A stretch of DNA of 64,000 nucleotides from Ktedonobacter robiniae (GTDB taxonomy: Bacteria > Chloroflexota > Ktedonobacteria > Ktedonobacterales > Ktedonobacteraceae): NCBI RefSeq assembly GCF_016587375.1, contig NZ_BNJG01000007.1, forward strand, positions 31,174 to 95,173, in the 5' to 3' direction. The position numbers were made by a program, and so were the translations under genes. Positions 47,153-56,175 of the stretch are shown here, piece after piece. The first letter of the stretch is position 1. Each line of letters begins with the position of its first letter. The notes below the pieces were generated by a model. That model saw nothing but the letters and a program-made list of their open reading frames with translations. It made no database searches and had not been told where the DNA came from.

Positions 47153-48024
47153 GCTTCCTCCTTCCACCTTCAGCCACCTCAACATTTTGTCTTAATTATG
47201 GGATCCATTATAGCTCCCTTTATCCTGAGAAGGGCAGAGATAGGTCATTTTTCTTTAATAACAGTTCGACTTCTATGGCGATAAGGCTACCATCGCTATA
47301 TGTCACCACTCCATCAGGAATAGGGCCAAGCTTCCCCTTTCTTCTTCGGTGCCAGCTCTGTTAACCAGCTCCGCTCAGACTTTTGAATAAATAAAGAGTA
47401 GATCGAAAAGTTGTCACAAAATGGACCGTTCAACTTACATATGTATGAAGATCACCAGTTGTGATCTTGAAGAAACAGTTTCACATGATGAGAAAGGAAA
47501 AACGCATGAGCAATCTATTGAACTGGATCCCTTTCTAAGGACCATAGAGAGATAAGCAGGCTACGTCTCATATATGCGGGGTAGCTACATCTGTCTCAGA
47601 TAAGCAGAGAAGATTTTTAGAGCACTAATAAAGCCTACAATAGTAGGCCCCCTGTGTTTTCGTAGATCTTTCAAACAGATAAGGGCCTCTAGAAAAACTA
47701 TACAAGCGGCACATAGATTGAGCCAATGGAAAGAATACAAAGTTAATCGATCTTGAGCAGGTGATCATTGATGATTATGCTAGGCTTCAGCGGAATGCCT
47801 TACCCCGATAATTGGGGGCTGGCAGCACCATCTACGGCCGATCTCGCCAATGGGAAGCCCAAGGCATGCTTGATCGCCTCTGCCAAGCTGGCCTACAAAT
47901 CTACGACGAGTACGATACTTTCCTGCGTTTGGTCTGTGCTCTCTTTTGTTTTCGTCATTGTGAACAGCTTTCAGTTACCCGGGTAAGCTCTAAGGATTGA
48001 GATTAGGAATATAAAAGGGAAAGC
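47153..48024. other. Long intergenic region
   Basis: 870 bases, AT-rich in its first two-thirds. Apart from the IS5-like relic at 47812-47940 no gene is recognised. Upstream control region of the methyltransferase gene probably lies at its right edge. Confidence 0.5.
47812..47940 (+). pseudogene. IS5-like transposase N-terminal relic
   Basis: One frame reads GAGSTIYGRSRQWEAQGMLD then RLCQAGLQIYDEY, like the S-T-I-H-G-R-F-x-x-W region of IS5-group N-termini. No catalytic domain. Confidence 0.45.
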
Positions 48025-48924
48025 ATGGAAGATTGTACATCAGAAGGCATAGACCCATTAAGCATGGACACATGGGACGCATTTGATTCCATTGAGTACG
48101 TCGAGCGCAACTACGGTGGAATGATACTCCCCGAAGATGAAGAAATTATCAGGACGGTCATCACTGGCTTAGAGTTGCTCGGTGTATCACCGACCAGCCT
48201 TGAACGGGTGGCAGACATTGGTTCTGGGCCTAACTTCTACCCCGCGATGCTCCTGGCATCCCTACTCAAACCCGATAACAAGATGGATCTGATCGAGTAC
48301 GCGCAACCCAACATAGACTTTATGCGCGTCCTACTCAGTGAAGGTGATCACATCTACAAAAATATAAACAAAGTAGGGATAGAGCAGTCAATAGATACAC
48401 ATTACCCTTGGGGCAAGTTTGATGCATTGATTGCTGATATAGGCGGAAAAAACTTCCAAGATACATTTAACAGAGCAAGGATAGCTTCCCGCAGCATTAA
48501 AGGTAATATTCATGAATTGCCGAAATTCTGGTACGACCTTGTCAGTTCATACTTTGTCGCCGAATCGATCACTACTGACGAAACCGAGTGTGTACAAGCT
48601 ATATCATCCGTCGTGCAAGCCGTAAGGCCTGGCGGCTGGTTCATATTTGCCGTTATGGTAGGATCAAAAGGTTATCCCGCAGGAGAAAATACGCACTTCC
48701 CTGCCGCCAACCTGTCCGTGGAAGACTTTCGGCGCATCTTTACTAGTATATCTGGTATCGAATACGAGTTAATCCCAACAAGCGTTTCCAATGAGAAACT
48801 TCGTGAAGGGTACCACGGCATGGCTGTCATTCTAGGTACACGCATCAATAGCCAGAACCCACACCCAGCACAATCCGAGGAATCAATGCACCAGATCCAC
48901 CATCCGGTGCACCCATCAATTTAA
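48025..48924 (+). CDS. SAM-dependent methyltransferase (NNMT-like class)
   Basis: 299 residues. SAM-binding motif I VADIGSGPNFYPAM (residues about 63-76) and acidic DLIEYAQPNIDFM after it. QAVRPGGWFIFAVM is motif VI-like. Resembles the NNMT/PNMT-type small-molecule N-methyltransferases, not ribosomal ones, but the acceptor is unknown. ATG 48025 follows AAAAGGGAAAG. The threonine-dehydratase-like gene begins 26 bases after its stop, so the two form a likely operon. Confidence 0.8.
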   Translation: MEDCTSEGIDPLSMDTWDAFDSIEYVERNYGGMILPEDEEIIRTVITGLELLGVSPTSLERVADIGSGPNFYPAMLLASLLKPDNKMDLIEYAQPNIDFMRVLLSEGDHIYKNINKVGIEQSIDTHYPWGKFDALIADIGGKNFQDTFNRARIASRSIKGNIHELPKFWYDLVSSYFVAESITTDETECVQAISSVVQAVRPGGWFIFAVMVGSKGYPAGENTHFPAANLSVEDFRRIFTSISGIEYELIPTSVSNEKLREGYHGMAVILGTRINSQNPHPAQSEESMHQIHHPVHPSI

Positions 48925-48949
48925 AAACGATGAGGTTCAATCTGAATAT

Positions 48950-50074
48950 ATGGGAACAACAAATCAAGTTCATTGTTTGGCAGATACCAAGAGGTCTGTC
49001 TCTCCCAACAAACTTCTCAATGCATTGCAGGATACACAACCATCAACGGATCGCAGTCTCGCCCCCCCTACTATATATGATATCTGGCAGGCGTATACAC
49101 ATATCTCTGCGGAAAGAGAGTTGTTTAGCAGCCATACAAAGTTAATAAAAGGCTCTCCTCTGCTGCACAAACTCAGTAACGGAGTGGAAATATTTCTCGC
49201 ACTCGAAAATAAACAGCCCACTCATTCATTCAAAATACGAGGCGTTTTTGCCGAACTCATGGCTCTTCCCCCAGAGACACTCAACAAAGGCGTTTTCACA
49301 GCATCTTCGGGCAATCATGGGACAGCGGTTGCCTACCTCGCAAAAAAGCTAGGCATTCCCTGTGAGGTCGTGGTGCCAACTGCCGTATCAGACATCAAAG
49401 CCAGCATGATAGAAGCGCACGGTGGGATTATCATTCGGCATGGATTAACCTACGATGATGCCTACCGCCATGCTAAACAGTTAGCAAAGGAACGCCACTC
49501 GACATTTATTGATGTTTCCAGCCGGCTTGCAGTCGCAGGTCAGGGGACACTCGCGCTGGACATATTGACACAGGCTCCCGACGTTGATGCTATCCTTCTG
49601 CCGGTCGGTGGGGGCGCACTGCTCGCCGGTGTGGCTATTGCGGCAAAAGAATTTGCTAAGATAAGACAGCGGGAGATCCTAGTCATCGGCGCAGAGCCGG
49701 ATGGGGCTGCATGTTGCTACGAGTCACTTAAGGCTGGCAAGTTGGTTACCCTGGACTGTTGTGAGACTATAGCTGATGGACTCAGGGTCCAGACTCCCGA
49801 TGCGCATCTCTTTCCCATCTTACAAAACCAAGTCGATGAGATCGTGAAAGTCCCGGAGAAGAGTATCAGGTGGGGGATGGGGCTGCTAGCTGGCATCTGT
49901 GATAGCCTTCTTGAGGGGGCTGCCGTTTTGGGTCCCATGGCCCTCTTGAGCGGTAAAGGGGTATTGAAAGGTGCCAGAGGTAAGGAGATAGATCTGCGCG
50001 GCAAAAAGGTTGTCACCCCTCTGACTGGTGGCAACGTCGATCCGTCGACCATGGAAACGTTGATTGTAGATTGA
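48950..50074 (+). CDS. Threonine/serine dehydratase-like PLP enzyme
   Basis: 374 residues. PLP lysine in THSFKIRGVFAEL (residues 91-103), SSGNHGTAVAYLAKKLG, and VGGGALLAGVAI for the phosphate. Ends without an ACT domain, so catabolic or biosynthetic allostery by isoleucine is unlikely. About 60 residues at the N-terminus are longer than usual. Catalyses deamination of Thr/Ser or a related beta-elimination. Ribosome site is weak (GAGG, 13 bases away), so translational coupling to the methyltransferase is likely. Confidence 0.82.
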   Translation: MGTTNQVHCLADTKRSVSPNKLLNALQDTQPSTDRSLAPPTIYDIWQAYTHISAERELFSSHTKLIKGSPLLHKLSNGVEIFLALENKQPTHSFKIRGVFAELMALPPETLNKGVFTASSGNHGTAVAYLAKKLGIPCEVVVPTAVSDIKASMIEAHGGIIIRHGLTYDDAYRHAKQLAKERHSTFIDVSSRLAVAGQGTLALDILTQAPDVDAILLPVGGGALLAGVAIAAKEFAKIRQREILVIGAEPDGAACCYESLKAGKLVTLDCCETIADGLRVQTPDAHLFPILQNQVDEIVKVPEKSIRWGMGLLAGICDSLLEGAAVLGPMALLSGKGVLKGARGKEIDLRGKKVVTPLTGGNVDPSTMETLIVD

Positions 50075-51091
50075 CATCGTCCCCAGGCCCTGAGCGTGAC
50101 CCAGTTCATCCGCAACAAGTGCCTGCGCCTCTGGATGGAGACTCGTGGCATCAACCGCAACGATCTGCAATGCTTTTGCTCCCAGCTTGCCCAAGCCTAC
50201 GACTTTGCCCAACTCCTCAATTCTCAGGCCCGACAAGCTGCTGCTGATCGCGCCTGGGTCGCAATCTCCCGCTTCTATGACAACTGCCGCACCCAGAAAC
50301 CCGGCAAGAAAGGCTATCCCCAATTTCAGCATGATTGCCGCAGTGTGGAGTACAAACAGACGGGCTGGCGCCTTGAGCCAGATGGCAGACATCTCACCTT
50401 CACTGATGGCTGTGGCATCGGGCGGCTCCGGCTGGTGGGCACACGCGACATGGAAACCTTCCCGCTCAAGCAGATCAAGCGGGTTCGTCTCATCTGGCGT
50501 GCCGATGGCTACTATGCTCAAGTTGCCATACAAGCTGAACGGCACATTGAGCATGTCCCAACAGGCAAGCAGACCGGCATTGATCTCGGACTCAAAGCGT
50601 TCTTGACCGATGCCCAGGGCAATACCATCGCTCACCCGCGCCATCTGAGAAAGGCCGAGCGTAAGCTCAAGCGGTTGCACCGCCGCCTTTCTCGCACCCA
50701 GAAGCAATCTCAGAACCGCAAAAAGGCAAGAAAGAAGCTTGCCAAAGGCTACCTCAAGGTCCAGAGGCAGCGTGAAGATTTCGCCAGAAAGACGGCGAAC
50801 GCGCTCATCACATCTCACGATCTGATTGCCTATGAACACTTGAGAATCGCCAATCTGGTGAAGAACCGCAAGCTAGCAACGTCGATCAGCGATGCCGCCT
50901 GGGGCCGCTTCATTGGGTGGCTCACCTCCTATGGAGTCTTGCATCGCATCCCTGTGATCGCCGTCGAGCCAGCCTTCACGAGCCAGGAGTGTAGCGCCTG
51001 TGGGGCACGGGTCAAGAAGTCGCTCAGTGTGAGGACCCACATCTGTCCTTCCTGTGGCCTGGTGCTTGACCGCGACCACAATGCGGCTCTC

Positions 51092-51725
51092 GTGCGCCGC
51101 TTCGGTACATATCAAATTTCTCCCAGAGGGAGATGAGGTTGAGAGTAAGAACCTCAAGGGCGCCCAACTTACCTGGCGTGGAAACACAAAGGGAAAATTA
51201 GCATGTCGGGAACGCGGTTAAACAGGAAGGTATGTACTGTGATGCACCGCAAGTCCTGTACGCATGGTGAAACCTGAATTGGCTGAACCCTAGTCTCCAG
51301 TGGTCTAAGCGTTGGCTCATCGCAACATACCTGTGGCGATGTCATCGGAATACGCACTTATTGATGGCGAGTGCGGAAGACTCTCTCCGATGAACGACCA
51401 GCAATGAGCTGGTTCAAGGAAACGAACGGGGCACCTACACGTACTCAACGTTTGATATGCGCAAATGCGGGATCGTCTACGGGTGCGAGCCTATGACGAC
51501 GGAGCTTTCATAGTACTCAAATGATCAAGGTAATGCTTGATACAAGGGGAAGGGAAGCAGGGAGTATTGTCGTGAACGGAGCGGTGCGCGAGATGCGCAA
51601 CGCCTACCTCCACGAAGCGACAAGAAACTGGAGAGCCGGGTGCATCGAAAGGGTGCAAGCCCAGGTTCGGAGAGGGACGGACAGAAAAGGTCTGGAAACA
51701 GAACCTCGCTGGCCGTCTACTCTAC
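51092..51725 (+). mobile_element. ORF-less group II intron inserted in tnpB
   Basis: 634 bases. Starts GTGCGCC (5' consensus GTGYG) and ends CTAC (AY). Domain V at 51633-51668: GAGCC/GGTTC and TGCA/TGCA stems, GAAA tetraloop, two-base AG bulge. Domain VI follows, with an A at 51719, seven bases from the 3' end, as candidate branch point. A hairpin loop GAGAGT (51141-51146) could pair with GCTCTC at the 5' exon end. No reverse transcriptase gene, so splicing or mobility would need a maturase in trans. The homologous fragment is at 24626-25055. Confidence 0.82.
51633..51668 (+). ncRNA. Group II intron domain V
   Basis: 36-base hairpin GAGCCGGGTGCATCGAAAGG..., stem closed by GAGCC with GGTTC, GAAA loop and an AG bulge opposite. 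Domain V carries the catalytic AGC triad (here at 51634-51636) and is the most conserved part of group II introns. Confidence 0.8.
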
Positions 51726-51869
51726 AACATTTTAGCCAAGGCCTATCGTACTGTCGGGCAGACAGGAATGGGTGAGGCGCAAGCCACACCGAACGCTTCT
51801 GGACAGACCGCCTCTACTCGCTCTGGTCGCAAGGCCAGATCGGGCAAGCGGGCTGGATGAAAGAAGAAT

Positions 51870-51899
51870 CCCCCTTGCTTTAGCAGGGGGAGTGTCAAA
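51870..51899 (+). repeat. Right-end hairpin of the tnpB element
   Basis: CCCCCTTGC-TTTA-GCAGGGGG then AGTGTCAA. This palindromic end followed by TCAA is typical of IS1341-type IS200/IS605 right ends. The guide RNA of TnpB would extend across it. Confidence 0.7.
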
Positions 51900-51910
51900 T
51901 TCTAGCACTT

Positions 51911-53107
51911 TTATAATATTTTGTGCAGCAAGGGAATTTCACGAAGAACGTAACCAACTAAGAAGCACGATGGTACAGCGATGAGAACCACCAGCGCAAA
52001 TTTGAGCAAGGGATACAACGCGATAGTGCGAGCAGCATACGCCAGTGGAACAATGATCAGAGGATGGATCAGGTAGACAGTGTAAGCACTGGCCGATAGC
52101 GCCTTTCCCACCCTTCCCTGGGCATTCAAATGCTTGCGAAACAGCACTAACAGCCCTATGCACAACCCCACACAGACAACCGATTCCCACAGCGCATAGA
52201 GCAATGCCTGCCAATGCCATCCCCCCTCGAAGAGGTCTGCGTGGCCCACTGCTCCCAGCGCAATGATCATGATGGGAAACGAGAGCATCGCTCCAATGGC
52301 TATCCTCAGCCAGACTCTTCCCAATGCATCGGAAAGGCGCAGGAACCAGTTGCGACGATAGGCCAAGAGGCCGATGACAAACAGGCTGATATATTGCGCA
52401 AATTCAGCCAATTGGAAGCCGAATATCACGTAGGAATTGAGTGGCCACCAGAAACGCACCACAAAGGTAACGACCGTCAAGGCCAGAACAAACAGGAGAA
52501 TACCCCGAAAGGTCGGCGGATGGCTCTCGGTCCTGAGCTGGCTTTCCCGCTGCCTGGTGAACCAGCGCCCCAGAACATACAGCACAGCGAAATAGAGCAG
52601 TGCTAAGATAAACCAGGAAGGCCCATCACCAATCATCTTCCCCTTGAGCAGGAAGGCACTGTAAAAACTCCAATAGGATTGGTGTATGCCACCGGCCATA
52701 TAGATGATAAGAGGATCAAGCACCAGATCATAGATCAACAACGGAATGCCCAAACGTAAGAATCTCTCCCACAGAAAGGTGCGCCCGCCTTTGCGATCGT
52801 AAGATCCAGGGATAAAGTACCCAGAGAGCAAAAAGAAGAAACCCATGAAAAACGCTTGATCGATTGCAATCAGGATACTCAGGACGACTGTTGCCAGCAT
52901 ATCCTTGTTCGGATCTTGATAATACCACGCCCCAAGAGCACCATAGGTGATCGCCAGATGATGCACAATGACTAGGGCAGTAAGCGACACGCGCAGGTTG
53001 TCAACGAAGAAGACGCGCGTCCCCTTGGGTGCTTGAAACTCCGTACTAAGGGCCTGAGATGCCACATTCTCACCGTGAGAAGTCGTTCGTTCAACGTGTG
53101 ATGACAT
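51911..53107 (-). CDS. Acyltransferase family 3 membrane protein
   Basis: About 398 residues, ten or so hydrophobic helices. After a soluble N-terminus: RVFFVDNLRVSLTALVIVHH, the His of the family's active-site motif, then FFLLSGYFIPGSYDR. Family members transfer acyl groups to sugars or lipids, such as O-acetylation of polysaccharide. Acceptor unknown. The ATG 53107 is chosen (AGGATCAAAC before it); a TTG at 53128 overlaps the tetR stop. Translationally coupled to tetR. Confidence 0.88.
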   Translation of the reverse strand: MSSHVERTTSHGENVASQALSTEFQAPKGTRVFFVDNLRVSLTALVIVHHLAITYGALGAWYYQDPNKDMLATVVLSILIAIDQAFFMGFFFLLSGYFIPGSYDRKGGRTFLWERFLRLGIPLLIYDLVLDPLIIYMAGGIHQSYWSFYSAFLLKGKMIGDGPSWFILALLYFAVLYVLGRWFTRQRESQLRTESHPPTFRGILLFVLALTVVTFVVRFWWPLNSYVIFGFQLAEFAQYISLFVIGLLAYRRNWFLRLSDALGRVWLRIAIGAMLSFPIMIIALGAVGHADLFEGGWHWQALLYALWESVVCVGLCIGLLVLFRKHLNAQGRVGKALSASAYTVYLIHPLIIVPLAYAARTIALYPLLKFALVVLIAVPSCFLVGYVLREIPLLHKIL

Positions 53108-53124
53108 GTTTGATCCTTTTTTAC

Positions 53125-53775
53125 TCAAAGAGCTGAGGGAGCGAAGAATGGTTTCTGTGGTTCCTCAAACAAGGAGGCAGGGAAGCCATGCTTCATGACG
53201 TGCAACACGCGATCTGCCATGAGGTCTGGACCTGGCTCGTCCTGTTCATCCCACCAGCAGTGGAAGGCCCGGTCCATCAGGCCTTCAAGCAGTGCAGCGA
53301 GTAAGGGAATCTCCTCTTCAGAGAAAGGAGAAAGGTCGGCAGCCTGCTCAAGGAAACGCGTGAACGTCTCCATAAGTATTCCTGGCCCACTAGATCGTGC
53401 CGCTACTCCTTCTCCCGTCCTCTCAATACGGATAATATCGCGTTGCGCGTAAACCTGATGAAAAATGGCACGAACGACCACAGGCAGGGAAGGATTATCC
53501 TCGTGTGCTATCTCCTCCCCCACCTGCCGGCGTATGGCTTCGAGTCCTTCTGCCAGAACGGTATTGAAGATCGCCTCTTTATCGCGGAAGTGCAGGTAAA
53601 AGGTCCCGACGCCAACCGCAGCAGCTTCGGTAATTTCGGTGATAGTGGCGTCATGATATCCACGGGCTGCAAACACCTTACGGGCTGCAACAAGCAGGCT
53701 GTCGCGGGTGCGTGCACGCCTTCTCGCCCCTCTGGGCTGCTTTACTTGCTGATGGCTTTCGCTTTTCTGATTCAT
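53125..53775 (-). CDS. TetR-family transcriptional regulator
   Basis: 216 residues from ATG 53775 (GGAGTGTCT before it). N-terminal TetR HTH: DSLLVAARKVFAARGYHDAT, ITEITEAAAVGVGTFYLHFRD. The C-terminal ligand domain is helical. ATG lies three bases from a 44-bp perfect palindrome (53778-53821), so binding there would also block its ribosome site. It overlaps the membrane acyltransferase gene downstream, its likely target. Confidence 0.9.
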   Translation of the reverse strand: MNQKSESHQQVKQPRGARRRARTRDSLLVAARKVFAARGYHDATITEITEAAAVGVGTFYLHFRDKEAIFNTVLAEGLEAIRRQVGEEIAHEDNPSLPVVVRAIFHQVYAQRDIIRIERTGEGVAARSSGPGILMETFTRFLEQAADLSPFSEEEIPLLAALLEGLMDRAFHCWWDEQDEPGPDLMADRVLHVMKHGFPASLFEEPQKPFFAPSAL

Positions 53776-53777
53776 AG

Positions 53778-53821
53778 ACACTCCATTTCTGAAAATGAAT
53801 TCATTTTCAGAAATGGAGTGT
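53778..53821. promoter_or_regulatory. 44-bp perfect palindrome, probable TetR operator
   Basis: ACACTCCATTTCTGAAAATG and its complement meet at the centre AATGAATTCATT. All 44 positions pair. It covers the Shine-Dalgarno of tetR. TetR-type operators are often palindromes of 15-20 bp, so this one is unusually long; it may bind two dimers. Confidence 0.75.
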
Positions 53822-53839
53822 ACCACACCAACTGATACC

Positions 53840-54014
53840 CGTCAAGAGGAGAATGAACGTGTTCAATCCTTGAACTCAAATTGAGAGGTAGGAAGAAGGT
53901 TGGATTCCCATGCAGGAAGACAATCGGATCGCCGCTCCGGAGCTCTGCGTAGGCCATTTGTAGTCCAAGCACCTCTTGAAACTTTTTAGGATAAGGAAAG
54001 GTTGCGTTAATCAT
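53840..54014 (-). pseudogene. Haloalkane dehalogenase-like N-terminal relic
   Basis: From ATG 54014 (AAAGGAGCGAGAACTCTT before it): FPYPKKFQEVLGLQMAYAEL and DPIVFLHGNPT. H-G-N-P is the oxyanion-hole motif of haloalkane dehalogenases. The rest, including the nucleophile, is gone. The frame ends in unrelated sequence. Confidence 0.65.
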
Positions 54015-54309
54015 AAGAGTTCTCGCTCCTTTCTGCGAACTACTCGTCTCCTGGATGACCGGTAGTAGTGTCGACGGATCTGATAGAAGTTTCTGGACAG
54101 CGGGATTCACTTGGTTGAATGCCCCGATTGTACCAGCACTAGCTCACTTTCTCCGCACAATCGAATCCTCCAGTTTAAATCTCACAACCGGCGCAAAAAA
54201 CGCTCGCTCTCAACAGAACCCCAGTGGGCGAAGCGTGAAATGAACTGGGGAGTGGTTGGCAAGTAACACGAGCAAAAAGGAAGAGCCGTTTATGGCTGAT
54301 GAAGATTAG

Positions 54310-55374
54310 CTACTTTGCCTTTGGTTCGTGGCTTTGACGCCATTCAGGTGAGTCCGCGCTCAAGGCCACATGCGATCTCTCGGAAAATTCATCGAGCGCC
54401 AGGTAGGGAGCCGTTTGGGGTACCGGACGGAGCAGCGAGATGAGCATTCCGAGCATCAGCCTGAACTGGATGGCGAAGCTCCGCCTAGCTCCCGGGGTGG
54501 TGGCCACATAGCGTCTCGCGATGGTCTCAAAATCCTCCGCCTCTCTCCCCGTAATGCGGCGAACCACATCCGTCGGCGCATTGACCGCAAACGCATTCTT
54601 CTGGTAATCGATCACGTATTGCGAATACGCGGCAAGGTTGTACAGAGACAAGCGGCCTCTCATCATCTTCAACAGCATCTGCATCTGGGCATGGCGGTAC
54701 GTGACCTTTCGCCCAAGGACCTTTCCGAGAATGGCCGCGATGTCTTGCGGAGACAGCAGCTGTGGACCCATGGGGCGATACGTCTTTCCGGTGTGTCCTT
54801 CTGGCCTTGCGAGAATCTCCGCCACCACACGGGCGATATCTTCGTTGGAAGGGGGCGCGTTCTTGCCTGAGCCATAGGGCAAAGACAAGAGCCCAAATTG
54901 CGCGGCAAATGGTAAGACTTGCATCTCATTGTCCGCGAAAAATCCGACGTTGATGAAGGTCACGGCGGTTCCCGGTAGCAACGCAAACAACCGGTCCGCC
55001 AGCCAGCTCTCGCGCGTGTGGATGGAGGAGTGCGTGGGATGGGACAGCCACTGGCTCATGGCGACCACACTGTCTAGCTGCTGCTCCGCCGCGACCACCG
55101 TAAAGATGGCGGCCGCTTTGAGATATCCTGCTTCGTTGGGAACACAGAAGTAGGCACGCCTGGCTCCTGCCATCGCGGTTCTCATATCGGTGGGATCGGT
55201 GAGCGAGCCGACGACGATATCCGCGCCTTTGGCTTTAAGGCGTTCGCTGCGCTGATCGGCGCGATGCACAAAAGCGGTGACGGGAAAGCCTTCGTCCAGC
55301 AATTGCAACACAACGGGCATGCCCGTTCGTCCAGCAGCGGCCAGAACAAGCTACGCCTGAGAAGGAGAAGGCAC
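54310..55374 (-). pseudogene. NmrA-like NAD(P)-binding protein with in-frame TAG near the start
   Basis: Main frame from 55320: MPVVLQLLDEGFPVTAFVHR to the normal end. But the cofactor motif lies upstream in the same frame: LVLAAAGRTG, GxxG, preceded by TAG (55353-55351) and PSPSQA from GTG 55374. So the gene is intact except for one TAG. From the ATG at 55320 alone the protein would lack the first beta-strand and glycine motif. Middle and C-terminal parts (YGSGKNAPPSNEDIARVVAE) are conserved. Confidence 0.75.
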
Positions 55375-55454
55375 ATCAGGATCGGTCTCAGCCTGGAATG
55401 TCTTTTTTCTGATGACTTTCCTCAAGCCTTCTCCATTATAAGTGACGATGAGCC

Positions 55455-55877
55455 TCAAATTTGGGATGACTTACTTTTGCCTAATATCTCAAAGATGCGC
55501 GTTCGTGTCTCCAGATGCTCACGTGAAACTGGGTGGAAGAAGTGATCTATCGACATCCAGAAGCTCCGGCTATGATGGAAGAAGAGGAATGGGAGCAAGA
55601 CCGTCATAGGAATGCCAATGCCCCAGATCCAGAACAGGGATACGGACCGCATAGCCGAGAGGGGCACAGTAAAGGCCACAACAATAAACTCGCTCAGTAC
55701 AAGATTGATCGCCATAGAACTGGTAAAGTAGCCCTCTTCACCACGCTCATAGGGGAACGCACAGTAAGGGCACTGATCATACATTTTGAAAGGTCGACGG
55801 AACAGCCTGCCCTTACCGCAGATAGGACAGCGCAGGATAAAACCACGCCACAGCAATTGCCACAACTTGATATGCAT
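55455..55877 (-). CDS. DUF983 family membrane protein
   Basis: 140 residues. Two zinc-ribbon motifs, CPICGKG and CPYCAFPY, then FKMYDQCPYC and two or three membrane helices. The order CPxCG...CxxC then helices matches DUF983, function unknown (some link to oxidase assembly). ATG 55877 is the first in the frame; ribosome site weak. It has no clear operon partner. Confidence 0.87.
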   Translation of the reverse strand: MHIKLWQLLWRGFILRCPICGKGRLFRRPFKMYDQCPYCAFPYERGEEGYFTSSMAINLVLSEFIVVAFTVPLSAMRSVSLFWIWGIGIPMTVLLPFLFFHHSRSFWMSIDHFFHPVSREHLETRTRIFEILGKSKSSQI

Positions 55878-55984
55878 AATACAACCTCATCCATACCCAT
55901 CGCTTCAAAACACTGAAGCGTCTAAGTCCGTTCTCTATACAATAGCAACAGCACACCAGAGTCACTCCCCCCTCTAAAGGGCGA

Positions 55985-56175
55985 ACCAGGTATGTGCCGA
56001 GCGCTCACCAATACGGCAATAGGTAATAACCTCATCCGTAAGACTCGATGCCTTTGCTTTCGTAGATCTCACGGAGCTCATCAGCAGACTTAAAGGTTCC
56101 ATCAATATTGGCTGCGGTTGACCAGGGAACATTTAATGCTCCAGGAATATGCCCCCCACGTTGAACACCTTTCTA
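55985..56175 (-). pseudogene. Rhodanese/thiosulfate sulfurtransferase relic
   Basis: Minus strand: RGGHIPGALNVPWSTA and TFKSADELREIYESKGI, then a frameshift to LTDEVITYCRIGERSAHTW. Y-C-R-I-G-E-R-S holds the persulfide Cys of the C-terminal rhodanese domain. N-terminal domain missing. Confidence 0.7.

Larger units (their letters stand above)
50096..51860 (+). pseudogene. tnpB: tnpB (IS200/IS605, RNA-guided endonuclease family), 5'-truncated and interrupted by a group II intron
   Basis: Exon 1 (50096-51091) starts inside the family (VTQFIRNKCLRL); about 30 N-terminal residues are missing. RuvC Asp in GIDLGLKAF, Glu in AVEPAFTSQ, zinc CSACG and CPSCG, and RuvC-III Asp in LDRDHNAAL. Unspliced, the frame ends RRFGTYQISPRGR. 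Removing 51092-51725 joins AAT-GCG-GCT-CTC to AAC-ATT-TTA-GCC, giving NAALNILAK, the exact family sequence, then 44 residues (AYRTVGQTGMGEAQ...) to TGA 51858-51860. The right end hairpin lies at 51870-51890. TnpB uses an RNA from its 3' end to guide DNA cutting. Confidence 0.85.

Noticed and set aside
53125..53128. Acyltransferase start at TTG 53128
   Set aside because: ATG 53107 has AGGATCAAAC before it and fits the family.
8992..55353. TAG read as an amino acid
   Set aside because: TAG ends intact genes here (22.7-23.1 kb VOC, 32.5 kb cupredoxin, GH130), so nonsense mutation or error is simpler.
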